Positions 40,177-48,367 of a stretch of 64,000 nucleotides of DNA are shown here, in pieces; the first letter of the stretch is position 1; the number at the start of each line of letters is the position of its first letter. A program made the position numbers and the translations under genes. The notes under the pieces were generated by a model. That model searched no databases, was not told the DNA's origin, and worked only from the letters and a program-made list of their open reading frames with translations. The stretch covers positions 1 to 64,000 of the forward strand of contig NZ_JBHUWD010000001.1 in NCBI RefSeq assembly GCF_042670205.1, read 5' to 3'. The DNA is from Luteimicrobium sp042670205 (GTDB lineage: Bacteria; Actinomycetota; Actinomycetes; Actinomycetales; Cellulomonadaceae).

Positions 40177-40379
40177 GGAAACTTCCCTCCTCGAGCCTCG
40201 AGGGCTCCGCGTTCCTGGCTGGTTCTCCGACGGCCAGAGGCACAACCAGCCACCAGATCTTCGACCCCTACTAGTGCACGGCCAAGTTGATTGAGTGACG
40301 CCCGGCGGACCTCTCCAACCAGACACGTTGTCATGCGAGCCGCCCGAATCCGAGTCCGACCCCCGAACGCGAGCTGCGG

Positions 40380-41045
40380 TCACGCTTGGTCGACGCCCGT
40401 CGAGACGGCGCGGACGGGCGGGAGGACGTTGTCGGAGCCGGTCCGCGGGGCGAGCTGCGTCACGGCGCGCGGCATCGGTCCGACGACCACCACCGTCGTG
40501 GACGACCCCGCAGTCACCGCGGCGAACGACGCGACGGACGGGACGTCGTCGGGCAGGGGGACGGTGTGCGCTCCGGCGTCGAGCCGTACGTCGAGCACGC
40601 GGAGGGACGCGCTCGTGGGCTCGGGCGGCGTCATGGACACGGCCCACGACGCCTCGACGACGACGTCCGCGGGGGCCTCGAGGGTGAACGCGAGCGCCCG
40701 GGTGTCGGGGTCGTAGTCGACGGCTGCGCCTGGCGACATGGCGGCGCGGACCTGCGCGGCGATGAGCCCCGCGATCCCCGCGAGCCCCTGCACGACCGTG
40801 ACCCGCGGGTTGAGCGCAGTGACGTCGCGGCGGAGCTGCTCCTTGGCGTCGGCGGGGACCATCCCACCGAACACGAGGACGTCGACAGCGCGCGCGTCGT
40901 AGTCGTCGAGGACGCTGCCGAACTGGTTGGTGGCGTCGGCGTCGAAGCCGTCGGCGCGGAGGGCGTCGACGGCGCCCTCGAGCACGCTCGGGCTGCGGCC
41001 GACGACGAGGACGCGTGCCCCCGCGCTCGGGGATGAGGTGGTCAT
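40380..41045 (-). CDS. Conserved hypothetical, receiver/Rossmann-like N-terminus, divergent from MarR
   Basis: 221 residues. The N-terminal half (ARVLVVGRSPSVLEGAVDAL, residues about 10-29, then DVLVFGGMVPADAKEQLRRD) looks like a CheY/Rossmann-type alpha/beta domain with a cofactor-like GRS loop. The C-terminal half (from about 115) is all-beta: DVVVEASWAVSMTPPEP and HTVPLPDDVPSV. No function is known to me. A perfect operator palindrome separates it from a divergent MarR gene, its probable regulator. The ATG follows GGAAGG. Confidence 0.72.
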   Translation of the reverse strand: MTTSSPSAGARVLVVGRSPSVLEGAVDALRADGFDADATNQFGSVLDDYDARAVDVLVFGGMVPADAKEQLRRDVTALNPRVTVVQGLAGIAGLIAAQVRAAMSPGAAVDYDPDTRALAFTLEAPADVVVEASWAVSMTPPEPTSASLRVLDVRLDAGAHTVPLPDDVPSVASFAAVTAGSSTTVVVVGPMPRAVTQLAPRTGSDNVLPPVRAVSTGVDQA

Positions 41046-41065
41046 GGGTCCGGCCTTCCGTCGTG

Positions 41066-41084
41066 ATGTTGGCCCTTCCAACAT
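41066..41084. promoter_or_regulatory. MarR operator ATGTTGG-N5-CCAACAT
   Basis: Perfect 7-bp arms (41066-41072 and 41078-41084) with 5-nt spacing, 21 bp before the hypothetical gene; a third half-site GTGTTGG lies at 41099-41105, near the MarR -10 box. It can control both divergent genes. Confidence 0.7.
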
Positions 41085-41134
41085 TCCCTACCGTAGCGAG
41101 TGTTGGCGCCACCCACAAGAGCTAGGCTCGACCC

Positions 41135-41605
41135 GTGACCACCCACCACGGCGCCGCTGACACCCCTGCGCGACTCGAGACCCGCGCGACCTGGCGCGTC
41201 AGCCGGATGCACGCCCGGGTGTCGCACCTTCTCGGCGTCGCGTTCGGCGCGCACGGCAACGGCCTGCGCAGCTACCACTACCGCCTCCTCGCGGCGCTCG
41301 AGCAGTGGGGCGACATGAGCCAGGCCGACCTGGGCCGGCGCACCGGGATCGACCGCAGCGACGTGACCGGCGCGCTCGGAGACCTCGAACCCCGCGGGCT
41401 CGTCGTCCGCTCCCCCGACCCGACCCACGGGCGCCGCAAGATCGTCGCCATCACGCCCGACGGCGTCGCGCGGCTCGGCGAGCTCGACGTCGTGATCGAC
41501 GGGGTGCAGGAGGAGTTCCTCGCCCCCCTCACCCCGGCGCAGCGGCGCGAGTTCCTCGACCTCGCCGCCCGCCTCGCGGACAGCGCACCCGCCGGCGACG
41601 CCTGA
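41135..41605 (+). CDS. MarR-family transcriptional regulator
   Basis: 156 residues. SYHYRLLAALEQWGDMSQAD (about residues 47-66) and LGRRTGIDRSDVTGALGDLE (helix-turn-helix) with the wing SPDPTHGRRKIVAIT show the MarR fold. The GTG start is 6 nt after TAGGCT without a Shine-Dalgarno sequence (leaderless). It is divergent from the hypothetical 40380-41045 gene with an operator between. The next gene downstream follows after palindrome R6 and is probably not in its transcript. Confidence 0.92.
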   Translation: MTTHHGAADTPARLETRATWRVSRMHARVSHLLGVAFGAHGNGLRSYHYRLLAALEQWGDMSQADLGRRTGIDRSDVTGALGDLEPRGLVVRSPDPTHGRRKIVAITPDGVARLGELDVVIDGVQEEFLAPLTPAQRREFLDLAARLADSAPAGDA

Positions 41606-41624
41606 CCAGTCACCGATCGCCCGC

Positions 41625-41693
41625 CGAGATCGAGGGTTCGGCGCCGAACACGAGGCCGGCGCCCTCGATCTCGACGGAAAGCCCTCGATCTCG
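41625..41693. repeat. Nested palindrome R6 (GATCGAG subfamily, opposite orientation)
   Basis: 69 bp, A-B-B'-A', spacers 10, 9 and 10 nt. Outer arms CGAGATCGAG (41625-41634) and CTCGATCTCG (41684-41693) pair perfectly. One inner arm is degenerate: CGAACACGAG (41645-41654) against CTCGATCTCG (41664-41673). The last spacer, ACGGAAAGCC, is the reverse complement of the TTTCCGT spacer of R3-R5, so this copy is inverted. It starts 19 nt after the MarR stop. Confidence 0.92.
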
Positions 41694-41741
41694 GCGACCT
41701 GGCCCCTTGCGCCACGCGCCGTCGCACCCGAAGGTCGAGAC

Positions 41742-42890
41742 GTGCCGCTGACGCTTGACGACCTCAACCGCGCCACCCTCGCCCGCCAGCTCCTGCTCGC
41801 GCGCGAGCCGGTCACCGTCCCCGAAGCGGTCCGCCGGATCGGCGCGCTCCAGGCCCAGGAGCCCGCGTCCCCGTACGTCGCGCTGTGGAACCGGGTCGAC
41901 GGCTTCGACCCAGCCGCCCTCGACGCCGCGTTCGCGGACGGCTCGGTGGTGCGCGCCACGCTCATGCGGATCACGTTCCACGCCGTCCACGCCGACGACT
42001 GGGCACCGTTCCACCGCGCCGTCACCGATCCCCTCCGGCGCTCGCGCCTCGGCGACCGCCGCTTCCTCCCCGCCGGCCTGACCATCCCCGAGGCGAACGC
42101 GCTCCGCGACGTGCTGCTCGCGTTCACCGACGAGCCCCGCACCCAGGACGAGATCCTCGCGTTCCTCACGGACCACCTCGCCGACCCGGAACGCGCCAAG
42201 GCGGCCTGGTGGGCGCTGCGCACCTTCGCGCCGCTCCGGTACGTCCCGACCGGCCCGCCGTGGTCCTACGACCCCCGGCGCCGCACCCTCCACGCCCTCG
42301 CTCCCACCGCCGTGGACGCGATACCGCCCGGCGACGACCCCGCCGTCGTGCACCTCCTGCGCCGCTACCTCGCGGCGTTCGGGCCGGCGTCGGAGGCGGA
42401 CTTCGGGCAGTTCACGATGCTCCGGCGCCCGTTCACCGGGCCGGCGCTCGCCGCGCTGCGCCACGAGCTCGTGGAGCTCGAGGGCCCGGGCGGTGCGCTG
42501 CTCTTCGACCTGCCCGATGCCCCACGCCCGCCGGCCACGACCCCGGCGCCCCCGCGCCTCCTCGGGATGTGGGACGACGTCCTGCTCGCGCACCGCGACC
42601 GCACGCGCCTCCTCCCGGCCGGGTACGCGGCGCACGTCCTGCGGCGCAACGGCGACGCGCTCGCGACGCTCCTCGTGGACGGGCGGGTCGCCGGGGTGTG
42701 GCGCACCGTCGCGGACGGGATCGAGGCGACCGCGTTCCACCCCCTGCCCGACGACGTCTGGGCAGCCCTCGACACCGAGGCCCGGAGCCTCCGCGCGCTG
42801 CTCGCGGACCGGCAGCCGCTCGTCTTCGGGCGCTACGAGCACTGGTGGCCCACGCTGCCAGCGGCGCAGGTCCGGTTGCTCGGTACCTGA
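41742..42890 (+). CDS. AlkZ/YcaQ-like winged-helix protein (HTH_42)
   Basis: 382 residues of the HTH_42 (DUF1006) family. The GALQAQEPASPY motif (about residues 30-41) carries the Q-x-Q pair that is the active-site signature of AlkZ-type DNA glycosylases, which remove interstrand crosslinks or alkylated bases. Several winged helices and a C-terminal beta-rich part (GVWRTVADGIEATAF) follow as in the family. The actinobacterial AlkZ relatives are often linked to resistance against their own DNA-damaging products; no such cluster is obvious here. The GTG follows GAAGGTCGAG. Family firm; activity inferred. Confidence 0.85.
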   Translation: MPLTLDDLNRATLARQLLLAREPVTVPEAVRRIGALQAQEPASPYVALWNRVDGFDPAALDAAFADGSVVRATLMRITFHAVHADDWAPFHRAVTDPLRRSRLGDRRFLPAGLTIPEANALRDVLLAFTDEPRTQDEILAFLTDHLADPERAKAAWWALRTFAPLRYVPTGPPWSYDPRRRTLHALAPTAVDAIPPGDDPAVVHLLRRYLAAFGPASEADFGQFTMLRRPFTGPALAALRHELVELEGPGGALLFDLPDAPRPPATTPAPPRLLGMWDDVLLAHRDRTRLLPAGYAAHVLRRNGDALATLLVDGRVAGVWRTVADGIEATAFHPLPDDVWAALDTEARSLRALLADRQPLVFGRYEHWWPTLPAAQVRLLGT

Positions 42891-42911
42891 CGACGCCCGA
42901 GGATCGAGCGC

Positions 42912-44096
42912 ATGGCTGACGAGCGGACGGCGGTCGTGGTGGGGGCCGGGATCGGCGGGCTGACCGCCGCGGTCGCCCTCGGACGACGCGGCTGGGACGT
43001 GACGGTCCTCGAGCGGGCGACCTCGCTCGATCCGGTCGGCGCGGGGATCGCCCTCGCCCCGAACGCGGTGCGCGCGCTCGACAGCCTCGGCCTCGGCGAC
43101 CCTGTCCGTGACCTCGCGGCCCTCCAGGGGCCGGTGGGCCTGCGCCGCCCCGACGGGCGGTGGCTCGTGCGCGGCGACGCGTCGATGGTCGGACCCGAGC
43201 CCACGGTGCTGCTCCACCGCTCGCAGCTCGTCGACCTCCTCCGGCACGCCCTGCCCGACGACGCCGTGCGCCTGGCCGTCACCGTCACCCGGGTGGACCC
43301 CGGCGGCCCGGGCGAGCGGGCGACGGTGCGGACCGCGGGCCCGGACGACGGCGCTCGGGCCGAGCTCGCCGCGGACGTCGTCGTCGCGGCCGACGGCATC
43401 GACTCGCCGATCCGCACCGCCCTGTTTCCCGGCCACGCCGGGCCGGCCTACTCCGGCGCGACCGCCTGGCGGTTCGTCACCCCGGAACCCGTCCCGGTGG
43501 AACCGGCCGAGACGTGGGGGCGCGGGTCCGTCGTCGGGCTGACGCCCCTCGCTGACGGCCGGATCTACTGCTACCTCACCGCGACCCTGCCCGAGGGCAC
43601 GCGGTTCCAGGACGAGGTCGGCGAACTGCAGCGCCGGTTCGGGCACTGGCACGACCCGCTGCGCGCTCTCCTCGACGACCTCGACCCCACGACCCTGCTC
43701 CACCACGATCTGCGCTGGCTCAAGGAGCCGCTCCCCCGCTACGACGTCGGGCGCGTCGCGCTCCTGGGCGACGCCGCGCATGCCATGACGCCCAACCTCG
43801 GGCAGGGCGGGGCACAGGCGATCGAGGACGCGGTCGTCCTGGCGGCAAGCCTGCGGGGCACGCCGTCGGGCGGGGAGCTCGTCTCCCCCGCGCTCGCCGC
43901 GTACACCGCGGCGCGCAAGGGCCGGACGCAGCGGGTCGCGCGCGCGTCCGCTCAGGTCGGCGCGGCGACGACGTGGCGCGCGCCCCTGCTCGTGCAGGCG
44001 CGCGACCTGGCGATGCGCGCCGTCGGGCGCTGGGTGCTGCCGCGGGCGGCGCAGCGGCTCGACTGGATCCTCGACTGGCGCCCGCCCGTCGCGTGA
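42912..44096 (+). CDS. FAD-dependent monooxygenase (PHBH fold)
   Basis: 394 residues. GAGIGGL (about residues 12-18) binds the ADP part of FAD; VVAADGIDSPIR (about 157-168) is the DG motif; GDAAHAMTPNLGQGG (about 283-297) is the GD motif contacting the ribityl chain. Class A flavoprotein hydroxylase acting on an aromatic or polyketide-like substrate with NAD(P)H. The ATG is preceded by GAGGATCGAG, 21 nt after the AlkZ-like gene, so the two are likely co-transcribed. Substrate unknown. Confidence 0.92.
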   Translation: MADERTAVVVGAGIGGLTAAVALGRRGWDVTVLERATSLDPVGAGIALAPNAVRALDSLGLGDPVRDLAALQGPVGLRRPDGRWLVRGDASMVGPEPTVLLHRSQLVDLLRHALPDDAVRLAVTVTRVDPGGPGERATVRTAGPDDGARAELAADVVVAADGIDSPIRTALFPGHAGPAYSGATAWRFVTPEPVPVEPAETWGRGSVVGLTPLADGRIYCYLTATLPEGTRFQDEVGELQRRFGHWHDPLRALLDDLDPTTLLHHDLRWLKEPLPRYDVGRVALLGDAAHAMTPNLGQGGAQAIEDAVVLAASLRGTPSGGELVSPALAAYTAARKGRTQRVARASAQVGAATTWRAPLLVQARDLAMRAVGRWVLPRAAQRLDWILDWRPPVA

Positions 44097-44146
44097 CCGC
44101 CTCGGCCCCGGGTGCGTAGAGACGCGGACCGATCGACCGTGGAGCG

Positions 44147-44767
44147 ATGACCGACGCATCGACTTCCCTCTCCGCCGTCGTCCTCGTGGGCACGCTCAAG
44201 CCCTCCCCCGCGCCGTCGAGCGCGGAGCTCCTCGGCCACCAGGTCCTGGCCGCCCTCGAACCGCACGGGGCGCGAGGCGACGTCGTCCGGCTCGTGGACC
44301 ACGACGTCAAGCCCGGCGTCGAGACCGACATGGGCGACGGCGACGCGTGGCCGGCGATCCGCGAGCAGATCCTCGCGGCCGACATCCTGGTGCTCGCGAC
44401 GCCGATCTGGCTGGGTCAGCCCTCGAGCGTCACGAAGCGCGCGCTCGAACGCCTGGACGCCGAGCTCTCCGAGACCGACGACGAGGGCCGGCTCCTCACC
44501 TACGGCAAGGTCGCGCTGGTCGCCGTCGTCGGGAACGAGGACGGCGCCCACCACGTCAGCGCGGAGCTCTTCCAGGCGCTCGACGACGTCGGCTTCACGA
44601 TCCCTGCCGCCGCCGTCACGTACTGGGTGGGTCCCGCGATGGGGTCGACGGACTTCCAGGACCTCGACGAGACGCCCGAGAGCACCGCCGCAGCGACGAA
44701 GACCGCCGCCGCGAACGCCGCCCATCTGGCCCGGCTGCTGCGGGAGTCGCCCTACCCGGCGTCCTGA
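44147..44767 (+). CDS. NADPH-dependent FMN reductase/flavodoxin-family protein
   Basis: 206 residues, flavodoxin-like fold. VLVGTLKPSPAPSSAE (about residues 13-28) is the FMN phosphate loop, VLATPIWLGQPSSVTKRALERLD (in part: VLATPIWLGQPSS, about 83-95) is the central strand and flavin-side loop, and ALVAVVGNEDGAHH another. Probable NAD(P)H:quinone or FMN reductase. The ATG follows GGAG. The gene may be part of the monooxygenase transcript, as a flavin reductase. Its last 16 nt overlap the convergent AI-2E transporter gene. Confidence 0.87.
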   Translation: MTDASTSLSAVVLVGTLKPSPAPSSAELLGHQVLAALEPHGARGDVVRLVDHDVKPGVETDMGDGDAWPAIREQILAADILVLATPIWLGQPSSVTKRALERLDAELSETDDEGRLLTYGKVALVAVVGNEDGAHHVSAELFQALDDVGFTIPAAAVTYWVGPAMGSTDFQDLDETPESTAAATKTAAANAAHLARLLRESPYPAS

Positions 44768-45870
44768 GCGGGCTCCGGGTCGCGGCCGGAGGCTGACACG
44801 GGCTCGGCCTCCGGGGCCGGACCGGGGTCGCGCGCGCCCGGATCGCCCGACAGCCACCGCAGCCAGCCCGCGCCGGGGTCGGGCTCGAGCACGAGCGTCC
44901 TCAGCAGGAGCGTGAGCGGGATCGCGAGGATCGCCCCGAGCGGCCCGATCACGAACGTCCAGAACACCACCGACGCGAAGCTCAGCGTGAGACTCAGGTT
45001 CACGGTGTCCGCGACGAACTTCGGCTGCACCAGCACCTGCAGCACGACGTTGACCACGCAGTAGATCGCGACCACCGCGAGCGCCAGCGGCCACCCGCCG
45101 ACGACGAGCGCCAGCACCGCCGGCGGCACCAGGCCGAGGACGAACCCGATGTTCGGGATGAAGTTGGTGACGAACGCGAGGATCGCCCAGACGGCCGGCG
45201 CCGGGATGTCGAGGAGCCACAGCGCGAGGCCGTCGACGATCGCGACGACCGCACCGAAGCTCGCGTTGACGACGAAGTAGCGCCGCACTCCGTCGTTGAA
45301 CGCCGTCGCACGGTCGATCACGGGGCCGCGCGTCGCGCCGAACAGGCCGCGCGCGTGGCTGTACCGGGCGGCGTCGGCGGCCATGAAGATCACGTAGGCC
45401 AGCACGAAGAAGAACGCGCCGGCCACCGAGACGGCCGTCCCGCTGATCTTCGTGCCGATGGAGAGCAGCTTCGACGGGTCGAGCCAGCGGGCGGCGTCGT
45501 CCGCGGTGGAGGCCTGGAGCCCGAGGTCCGTGAGCCGGTCGGTGAGGTCGGTCGCGGCGCGTCGCAGATCGTCCACGTGCTGCGCGACGAGGTCGCCGAA
45601 CTGGATGCCTGCGTACACGAGCATGGCGAGCAGGATCGCGAGGATCACGTACGCCGCGACGATCACGACCGTGTTCGCGAGCCACGAGGGCCAGCCCCGC
45701 CGCACCAGCGGCGCGCGCAGGGGCAGGACGATGATGACGATCACGGCGCCCAGGGCGATCGGCCCGAAGACGCCGCGCGCCGCGTGCACCCCGGCGAGCG
45801 CGACGACGGCCGCGGCGACGGTGAGGAGGATGCGGGTCGACGGGGCGAGGCCGCGGTGGGTGTGCTCCAT
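44752..45870 (-). CDS. AI-2E family transporter
   Basis: 372 residues with about eight membrane helices. The family core is seen in the N-terminal helices (GPIALGAVIVIIVLPL), the central loop DDLRRAATDLTDRLTDLG, and the C-terminal FVTNFIPNIGFVLGLVPPAV (in part: NFIPNIGFVLGLVPP) and PLGAILAIPLTLLLR. AI-2E (YdgG/TqsA-type) proteins export autoinducer-2 or ions; the substrate here is unknown. Ends in a Pro/Glu-rich tail. AGGAGC precedes the ATG. Convergent overlap of 16 nt with the flavodoxin-like gene. Confidence 0.9.
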   Translation of the reverse strand: MEHTHRGLAPSTRILLTVAAAVVALAGVHAARGVFGPIALGAVIVIIVLPLRAPLVRRGWPSWLANTVVIVAAYVILAILLAMLVYAGIQFGDLVAQHVDDLRRAATDLTDRLTDLGLQASTADDAARWLDPSKLLSIGTKISGTAVSVAGAFFFVLAYVIFMAADAARYSHARGLFGATRGPVIDRATAFNDGVRRYFVVNASFGAVVAIVDGLALWLLDIPAPAVWAILAFVTNFIPNIGFVLGLVPPAVLALVVGGWPLALAVVAIYCVVNVVLQVLVQPKFVADTVNLSLTLSFASVVFWTFVIGPLGAILAIPLTLLLRTLVLEPDPGAGWLRWLSGDPGARDPGPAPEAEPVSASGRDPEPAQDAG

Positions 45871-46020
45871 CGGACGCCTGCTCCTGACCGTCGGTGGCTG
45901 TCGAGCGGCCATCCTCCCGCCGAAGGCCCGGCGGCGCACGGGCGACCCGCCGGGAGGCCGGTGCCGAATCGTGACCCACCGGTGCTGGGCGGCGCCTGTG
46001 CGCGGCGGCACGATGGATCT

Positions 46021-46620
46021 GTGGCCACCCGACGACGCGGCACCGCCCTCCGGTCCGTGCTCGCGCTCGCCGTCGGCGCCGTGCTGATCTCCGGGTGCGA
46101 CACCGTGGTGGGCGTCGAACGGCCCACTCTGACCCCCGTGCCCGACGCCGTCGCCCAGCACGGCGTGACCTGCCCGCTCCCCGACAACGGCAGCGGCGTG
46201 CCGACCCCCGCCCTGCCCGAGCCCGGGCGCGTGCCCGACGGGTTCGTGCCCGTCGCCGCCGTCGAGTGCCCGGTCATGCCGAGCGTGACCGACGCCGAGG
46301 GCGTGTGGTCCGCCGTCGAGCAGGTCCGCTACACGGGCGACCTCACGGTGCTTCTCGCGGCGCTCGCGGAGCCCGACGATCGCCCGCGCGTGAACCAGGC
46401 GTGCGCGGCGATGCTCGTGATCGCCCCGCCGCTCTGGCTCGTGGACGCGACCGGCCGCGCGGTGCTCGTCCGTCGTCCGGTCGACGTCTGCCACGAGCCC
46501 CAGGGCGGCGTCGACGCCGCGCTCCGGCAGCTCACGGTCGAGTCCCGGAAGACGACGAAGGTCGCGCTCCTCACCCCGCGCACGGCGCCCGCCGAGCTGC
46601 TGTCGCCGGCGGCAGGCTGA
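46021..46620 (+). CDS. Putative lipoprotein
   Basis: 199 residues. The N-terminus (ATRRRGTALRSVLALAVGAV then LISGC) is a lipoprotein signal with lipobox L-I-S-G-C, the lipidated Cys near residue 26. The mature part has three further cysteines (HGVTCPLPDN, VECPVMPS, ACAAML and VCHEPQGG), so disulfides are likely. No family recognised. The GTG start gives the shortest sensible signal; the ribosome site is weak. Probably a surface-exposed small protein anchored to the membrane. Confidence 0.75.
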   Translation: MATRRRGTALRSVLALAVGAVLISGCDTVVGVERPTLTPVPDAVAQHGVTCPLPDNGSGVPTPALPEPGRVPDGFVPVAAVECPVMPSVTDAEGVWSAVEQVRYTGDLTVLLAALAEPDDRPRVNQACAAMLVIAPPLWLVDATGRAVLVRRPVDVCHEPQGGVDAALRQLTVESRKTTKVALLTPRTAPAELLSPAAG

Positions 46621-46649
46621 GGCGGGTGCGCGACGGCACCGTGGGCGGC

Positions 46650-47861
46650 TCACGCCGCACCCGGTCGCCTCGCGGGGAAGGCGTGCCGGCGGCCGGCGAC
46701 GACGACGAGGAGCGCGGGCACCAGGAGGAGCAGCACGCTCCACGGGAACGAGGTGGGGCCCATGCCGTCGAGCAGGATGCCACCGACCGCGCCACCGACG
46801 GCCATGAACGAGTTCCAGGTGGTCACCAGCAGGGCCTGGCCTCGGTCGCCACCCGCGTCCGTGACGGCGGTCTGCAGCAGGGTGGCCACCCCGCCCCAGC
46901 CCAACCCCCACAGGACCATCGACGTGTACACGGCGATCTCGCTGTCGGCGACGAGCACCAGCATCACCGCCGCAACGATGAACAGCGCCACGGAGACCAG
47001 CGTCAGCTGCCGCAGCCTGCGGTCGACCAACGCGCCCGTGACGAAGATGCTCACCATGGACGCGGTGCCGAACACCAGCAGGACGAGGTCGCGCCTGCCC
47101 CCCATGTCGTACGCGTCGAGGAAGCTGGCGATGTAGGTGTAGAGGATGTTGTGGGCGAGCACGTAGGCGGCCACCACGAACAGCACCGGCACGACGCCGG
47201 GCAGCTGGAGAGCCTGCAGGATGGGCTGCCGCTTCCCCGCCTTCTGCCCGGGGGCGTCGGGCACCGACACGCCGATCCACGCGAGCAGCAGGACGGAGAT
47301 CAGGGCCACGACGCCGAAGGTCGGTCGCCAGCCGAACAGCCCCCCGAGGAAGGTGCCGACCGGGATACCCAGGGAGAGCGCCAGCGGGATACCCGCCATG
47401 GTGACCGCGATCGCCCGCCCCTGCAGATGTGGCGGTGCCAGCCTGCGCGCGTACCCGACGAGCTCGGCCCAGACGGCTGCGGCCGCCACGCCGGCGAACA
47501 ACCGGGAGGTCATGGTCAGGGGGTAGCTGGAGGACAGCGCGGTGACGATGTTGGCGAAGGCGAAGACAGCCACGGCGAGCAGCATCAGACGCTTGCGTCG
47601 CCATCCCGACGTGGCCGCGGACAGCGGGATCGCCGCGACACCGGTCGCGATGGCATAGACGGTCAGCAGCTGGCCCGCCGCCGACTCGCTGACGGACAGG
47701 TCGCGGGCCATCTCGGGCAGGACACCGGCAGGTAGGGCCTCGGTGAGGATGCTCATGAACGCGGCGGTGCCGAGCGCCAGGAGCGGGGACCAGGAGAGCT
47801 TCTGACGTGCGTCCTCGTGACGGGGTGCGGAGGCGAGCGACTCGATCTGCGACGTGGTCAT
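46650..47861 (-). CDS. MFS transporter, DHA1 family (AraJ/YdhP-like)
   Basis: 403 residues, about 12 membrane helices. LGTAAFMSILTEALPAGVLP (helix 1) followed by MARDLSVSESAAGQLLTVYA, and GIPVGTFLGGLFGWRPTF (motif C region) are typical of AraJ/CmlR-type exporters of sugars, arabinose or chloramphenicol. It is divergent from a MerR-type activator with a MerR-style 19-bp spacer promoter, so it is likely induced by a drug-like ligand. The ATG lies 7 nt after the -10-like box, so the transcript may be leaderless. Confidence 0.9.
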   Translation of the reverse strand: MTTSQIESLASAPRHEDARQKLSWSPLLALGTAAFMSILTEALPAGVLPEMARDLSVSESAAGQLLTVYAIATGVAAIPLSAATSGWRRKRLMLLAVAVFAFANIVTALSSSYPLTMTSRLFAGVAAAAVWAELVGYARRLAPPHLQGRAIAVTMAGIPLALSLGIPVGTFLGGLFGWRPTFGVVALISVLLLAWIGVSVPDAPGQKAGKRQPILQALQLPGVVPVLFVVAAYVLAHNILYTYIASFLDAYDMGGRRDLVLLVFGTASMVSIFVTGALVDRRLRQLTLVSVALFIVAAVMLVLVADSEIAVYTSMVLWGLGWGGVATLLQTAVTDAGGDRGQALLVTTWNSFMAVGGAVGGILLDGMGPTSFPWSVLLLLVPALLVVVAGRRHAFPARRPGAA

Positions 47862-47868
47862 GCCCTAT

Positions 47869-47899
47869 GCTCAAACCCTGACATCGATGTGAAGGTCAA
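47869..47899 (-). promoter_or_regulatory. MerR-type promoter with 19-bp spacer and dyad
   Basis: On the minus strand TTGACC (47899-47894), 19-bp spacer, TTGAGC (47874-47869), then 7 nt and the MFS ATG. The spacer contains ACATCGATGT inside a longer imperfect palindrome (47875-47896). A 19-bp spacer with an operator in it is the hallmark of MerR-controlled promoters, which are activated by DNA twisting. The -10 hexamer is weak, as expected. Confidence 0.65.
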
Positions 47900-47916
47900 G
47901 GCGACCGAGAGGTGGC

Positions 47917-48339
47917 GTGGATCACATGCTGATCGGAGAGCTGGCAGACCGCACCGGCACGTCTCGCCGCTTGCTGCGCTACTACGAGGAGCAGGGGCTG
48001 CTCAGCTCCAGCCGGTCTCCCAACGGCTACCGGGCCTACGCCGAGTCCTGCGTGGACCGCGTGCTCCAGGTGCGCGGCCTGCTCGACGCAGGGCTGCCGA
48101 CCCGGGTCATCAAGGAGATCCTGCCGTGCATGGACTCCCCACGCGCCACCCGGATCTCCGGAGCCACCGACGACACCATCGCGACCCTGGAGCGCGAGCG
48201 CGACCGGATGACCGACCGCATTCGCTGCCTCGAGCGCAATCGCGACGCCATCGCCGGCTACCTGGACGCCGTCCGGGAGGCCCGGGGCACAGCCCGACCC
48301 CTCGCGTCGACGCCGGCCGAGGCTCCCGCGCTCGCCTGA
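47917..48339 (+). CDS. MerR-family transcriptional regulator
   Basis: 140 residues. MLIGELADRTGTSRRLLRYYEEQGLL (in part: LADRTGTSRRLLRYYEEQGL, about residues 9-28) and SSRSPNGYRAY make the MerR helix-turn-helix and wing; a dimerisation coiled coil (TIATLERERDRMTDRIRCLERNRD, about 88-111) follows. There is no metal-binding C-terminal cluster, so a small organic ligand is likely. GTG 47917 and ATG 47926 are both possible starts. It is divergent from the MFS exporter it should activate. Confidence 0.88.
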   Translation: MDHMLIGELADRTGTSRRLLRYYEEQGLLSSSRSPNGYRAYAESCVDRVLQVRGLLDAGLPTRVIKEILPCMDSPRATRISGATDDTIATLERERDRMTDRIRCLERNRDAIAGYLDAVREARGTARPLASTPAEAPALA

Positions 48340-48351
48340 GCGGCCGCCTCG

Positions 48352-48367
48352 AGCGTGCCGGCACGCT
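48352..48367. terminator. Palindrome between convergent MerR and ArsR genes
   Basis: AGCGTGCCGGCACGCT is a perfect 16-bp palindrome 13 nt after the MerR stop, overlapping the ArsR stop. It may act as a short two-way terminator. Confidence 0.4.
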
